Part shown: positions 61,594 to 64,000 of the stretch, one piece after another
How positions within the stretch are numbered: position 1 is the stretch's first letter
Layout: each line of letters begins with the position of its first letter
NCBI GenBank assembly: GCA_026182355.1
Contig: JAPFBL010000254.1
Span: forward strand, 6,461,501-6,525,500
Source of the DNA: Hermatobates lingyangjiaoensis
Lineage: Eukaryota > Arthropoda > Insecta > Hemiptera > Hermatobatidae
DNA length: 64,000 bases
Direction of reading: 5' to 3'
The notes under the pieces: generated by a model
Database searches by the model: none
What the model saw: only the letters and a program-made list of their open reading frames with translations
What the model was told of the DNA's origin: nothing
Position numbers and translations under genes: made by a program

Positions 61594-62373
61594 TTCTGAG
61601 GTAAAATGGATAAACCAACAAAAGTCTCCACACAAATGAAGTTTTATTCAACGCGTTTCGAACACTTTGTGTTCATCATCAGGAAGACACTATAATACAA
61701 ATTATATCTAATTAGTTATAAAAATTAGAGTGAAATAATAAAATTCAATTAAGAGAATTCAAGACATACCCAAGGATGTGGTACTGACGGGTTGGTCCAG
61801 TGAACACAACTAGTAGGAAACAAATCCGTTGCGAAAGAGTGGGGATAGGCAATTTAGTAGATAAGGGACAAAGGCTTCAGGTATGCTTGAAAAACCTTTA
61901 ACTGAAATACAGAAGGCCAGATCCACTAATTTAGAGGAAAGAAACCTTTTTTTTTCTTTCTTTCTTTTTTTTATATTTATTTATTTTTTAATTTATTTTA
62001 TGTGATTCTAGGAACAGTTTAAGAAATTTTGGACACCCTGGAATTTGATCATTAAGACATACAGAGGCAGAAGGATTATTAATGACAGCCTTGTTTATTT
62101 GAAAAGCTTCCAAATTACAAATTTCTTTAAACTTTCTATTTGCATGTAGGATGGTAAGGTTCAAGTTTGGATCAAAGCTGTGATTTTGTGTGACAAGGTG
62201 TTTCGCAAAAATTTTTAAAGGAACAAATAGACAGCTGGACCGCTTATTAACATTAATTAATGATTTTAATACCCATATCAAATTTACTATGGAATGTGAA
62301 AAAAATAATTCATTAAATTTCTTAGATCAGAATGAGTAAATACCACACAATTACGGATTGCACAACTAATGAT
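61594..62373. mobile_element. Rearranged PLE-type element with 13-bp target-site duplication
   Basis: The duplication TTAGTATAAAGAA occurs at 61581-61593 and 62374-62386. The left end TTCTGAGGTAAAATGGATAA is a terminal repeat with ribozyme-like core (minus 61656-61682). The interior has a minus-strand PLE C-terminus (KEICNLEAFQINKAVINN; TQNHSFDPNLNL) abutting a plus-strand RT piece (NDFNTHIKFTMECEKNNSLN, then FLD). The right 43 bases are the inverse of the left end of the 56.7 kb element. Both ends are thus shared with that element, which fixes the element boundaries. Confidence 0.8.
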
Positions 62374-62490
62374 TTAGTATAAAGAAATAAAAAAACATAT
62401 TAAAAGAATATTTATTGAATATAGTTTGGTATTAAGGAAGTAGAGAAAGACAAAGTTAGTTCTCCGTCTGTAAGGTTAAAGAGAACTTAC

Positions 62491-62672
62491 AAACTCCAGA
62501 AGCTCTTTTTGTTGTCCAAAGCAGGATCCTCCTTGTTAGCTCGAAGCATGTCCCGGAAGCGCATAGCCTCCTGTAATTCCATATATTTCTCTTTATACTG
62601 GTTTCTTTCCATTAATACCCTGGCCATTTCGACTCTTGTGAATCGTTTCCTTTGAGCCATTGGTACATCTTC
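62491..62672 (-). CDS. syd: JIP3/4 exon d: RH2 domain
   Basis: A 182-base exon starting at phase 0 with EDVP, then [20 protein letters not shown] and a helix ending [22 protein letters not shown]. This is the most diagnostic RH2 (RILP-homology 2) segment of JIP3/JIP4, which in vertebrates forms a helical hairpin binding phosphorylated Rab8/10 family GTPases. The vertebrate counterpart runs [20 protein letters not shown]. The acceptor is TTGCAG and the donor GTAAGT. The exon ends two bases into a leucine codon completed by the exon at 55.4 kb, restoring the FWSLFS motif (family WQFFSRLFS). Confidence 0.98.
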
Positions 62673-63168
62673 CTGCAATCGAAATTAAAACTTATATTAA
62701 CCTTATGTACTTTACTTAACAATCTTCTAACATAACCATGAAATATTATGCTTAACATATTGATTACTCCATTATTTATTAAAAACAATAAAAATTAATA
62801 ACCATGTCTTCTTTAAAGTTTTCTACCACACTACTTTTAAAAATAATATCTAATAATATTTCACATATATTTTTTATTATACTTTTTATGTATAATTCTA
62901 TACATATATATATATATATAATTTTAGTATTAATTCTATCATTAAGAAGTATTCACATAATTATGATAACGATATTCTTTCTACAATTCTACAAAAATTA
63001 TGGTACCAGAAACTTTTTCGCCACTAAAATTACCTAATTTTATATTGTTTTGGTCAGTTTTTAAAACATGAAGGATTAGTTTAATAGACCTTTATAAAAA
63101 AGATTTAGTTCATTAAATATAATAAACAATTTAAAAGCAAATAAATATATAATTTTAAAGAAACTGAC

Positions 63169-63316
63169 TTCATCATCCGATTTAGTGGCTTTATTCGCCT
63201 TTTCTAACTCCTCTTTGGTTTTTTTCAGTTCTTCTTCCAGTTCACTAACTTTTATCATTAATCGGGCTTTTAATGCTTGAAGGGACTTTAATTCTTCTCT
63301 AAGAATTTCTTGTTCA
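63169..63316 (-). CDS. syd: JIP3/4 exon c: end of leucine zipper II and charged coiled coil
   Basis: A 148-base exon beginning with the last base of a serine codon. It reads EQEILREELKSLQALKAR, then a lysine/glutamate-rich helix (VSELEEELKKTKEELEKA), and ends KSDDE at phase 0 before a GTCAGT donor. The family counterpart is [33 protein letters not shown]. It extends the parallel coiled coil toward the RH2 domain. The acidic KSDDE replaces the longer acidic spacer of vertebrate JIP3. Confidence 0.95.
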
Positions 63317-63385
63317 CTAAAAGTAAAAAAATTTGTGAATATTTATAATGAAATTATTTACATAACAAGAACACTGTTTTACTAC

Positions 63386-63442
63386 CTTGTAAGTTCATCT
63401 ACTTTGATGATTAGATCATCCTTTACGATGTTAAGTGCGTTC
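63386..63442 (-). CDS. syd: JIP3/4 exon b: leucine zipper II, middle
   Basis: A 57-base exon encoding NALNIVKDDLIIKVDELT, completing the preceding lysine codon with its first G and ending on AG of a serine codon. It corresponds to NALNVVKNDLIAKVDQLS of vertebrate JIP3. Heptad hydrophobics (L, I/V, L, I, V, L) continue the coiled coil. The acceptor is TTTTTTAG and the donor GTAGTA. The flanking introns are very short (86 and 69 bases), unlike the rest of the gene, so the coiled-coil exons form a tight cluster. Confidence 0.93.
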
Positions 63443-63528
63443 CTAAAAAAATAAAAAAAGGATTTAATAATAATTATTATTATTATGCTAAAGAAATCAA
63501 TGATATTAGACAACCCAGCTTTACTTAC

Positions 63529-63586
63529 TTAGTAGCTAGCAGTTCATTATTCTCCATAATAAGGTTTTCCACTTCTTTACCCATCC
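63529..63586 (-). CDS. syd: JIP3/4 exon a: start of leucine zipper II
   Basis: Fifty-eight bases between an acceptor (CTCTTACAG) and a donor (GTAAGTAA). The first two bases finish a glycine codon; the exon then reads MGKEVENLIMENNELLATK and ends on two bases of the next lysine codon. This matches the vertebrate JIP3 stretch [20 protein letters not shown], at the beginning of the second coiled coil. That coiled coil contacts kinesin light chain, dynein light intermediate chain and ARF6 in vertebrate JIP3/4. It is the most upstream exon I can see. Confidence 0.93.
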
Positions 63587-64000
63587 CTGTAAGAGAAACA
63601 AAAATTTAGAAAAAAAATGGTTCAGTAAATTCGTAAAACTAATTAACTCCTTATACTGGCTTCAGCAACTAAACTTAAACTAGTTACTTCATTTTAGTAG
63701 CACGGTTTAATGTAAGATAGTTTATATTGTAAGAAATTATTATTAAGGTTATCAAGATTGTTATGATTTTAAATAATAATTATTATATTAAATAATATAA
63801 TTATATTAGTTAATATTAATAATTATTATTATTTTAATAATTATATTATTAATTATTTATATTATGCTTCAAGAATAAAAAATTATTTAACAAAAGTGTA
63901 TATTCCACAGTAAATAACTTTGACTAAGAAAATCAACATCTTCACACCTTAACACCAATTATATCAAGCTGTTAAAAAATAAAAAAAACTTAATGTCCAC
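63587..64000 (-). other. JIP intron running off the window
   Basis: AT-rich intron upstream of the first visible zipper exon. It includes a run of self-complementary AATAATTATTAT sequence (about 63765-63865). No further exon is seen before the edge. Confidence 0.5.

Larger units (their letters stand above)
55401..62490 (-). other. 7.1 kb JIP intron dense in palindromic Penelope-type elements
   Basis: Carries at least five inverted-repeat elements (56727-57164, 59702-59878, 60461-60672, 60917-61208, 61594-62373) plus a PLE N-terminal coding relic (60232-60395). The stretch 57.2-59.6 kb is AT-rich without recognisable features. Confidence 0.6.
3164..63586 (-). other. syd: JIP3/JIP4 (sunday driver/UNC-16) scaffold gene, 5'-truncated by the window edge
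   Basis: One multi-exon gene spans nearly the whole window on the minus strand. JIP3/JIP4 proteins link kinesin-1 and dynein/dynactin to vesicles and lysosomes, bind phosphorylated Rab GTPases through an RH2 domain, and scaffold the JNK MAP-kinase module on axonal and endosomal cargo. Exons were assigned by reading the minus strand and matching remembered family sequence. They run leucine zipper II, RH2, linker, then WD40-like propeller, in the family order. Phases are compatible at every junction and sum to about 895 codons. The first exon seen starts mid-codon, so the RH1 and first coiled-coil exons lie to the right of 64 kb. Whether it is orthologous to JIP3 or JIP4 is not meaningful for an invertebrate single copy; the name syd is the arthropod usage. 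Confidence 0.95.

Overview
This window is AT-rich animal nuclear DNA. Almost all of it is the 3' two-thirds of one large gene on the minus strand, a JIP3/JIP4 (sunday driver / UNC-16, vertebrate MAPK8IP3 and SPAG9) scaffold protein. I could place 17 consecutive coding exons plus two alternative 3' exons from about 63.6 kb down to 3.2 kb. All have consensus-type splice sites, and the reading phase matches at every junction. Together they encode roughly 900 residues: the second leucine zipper, the RH2 domain, the KAHV...GWSLP linker and the C-terminal WD40-like beta-propeller. The N-terminal RH1 and first coiled-coil exons lie beyond the right edge.

The intron architecture, the arthropod-like protein and the dense Penelope-like elements (PLEs) suggest an invertebrate, most likely an arthropod and perhaps a chelicerate. 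That assignment is a low-confidence inference. Exons are islands of higher G+C in introns of 0.07 to 15 kb.

The introns are filled with mobile DNA. Dominant are Penelope-like retroelements: a pair of near-identical head-to-head copies at 29.7-32.0 kb, a 1.6 kb element with inverted terminal repeats at 32.0-33.6 kb, a GIY-YIG relic at 35.1-35.7 kb, and fragments at 14.0, 52.5, 60.2 and 61.6-62.4 kb. There are also many small coding-free elements made only of two inverted terminal repeats (near-perfect palindromes), usually with a short asymmetric tail and often inside (TA)n tracts. Nearly every copy carries one structural signature: CTGANGA, one extra base, a short hairpin, then GAAA. This resembles the catalytic core of hammerhead ribozymes, which are known in PLE terminal repeats. 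Two of these elements have clear 12-13 bp target-site duplications.

Other repeats are a deleted pogo/Tigger-like DNA transposon (25.5-26.4 kb), tRNA-derived SINEs (17.8-18.0 and 41.3 kb), a homopurine tract (23.8-24.0 kb) and several microsatellites.

The points of most interest are: (1) the ribozyme-like signature shared by many sequence-divergent palindromic elements; (2) two competing 3'-terminal exons of the JIP gene, each re-encoding the final [HY]-L-I-[VI]-W-Q motif, where including the first creates a stop codon exactly at its junction with the second; (3) a possible alternative terminal exon at 48.6 kb that would give a JIP lacking its whole beta-propeller; and (4) a PLE inverted repeat lying directly next to the alternative 3' exon.
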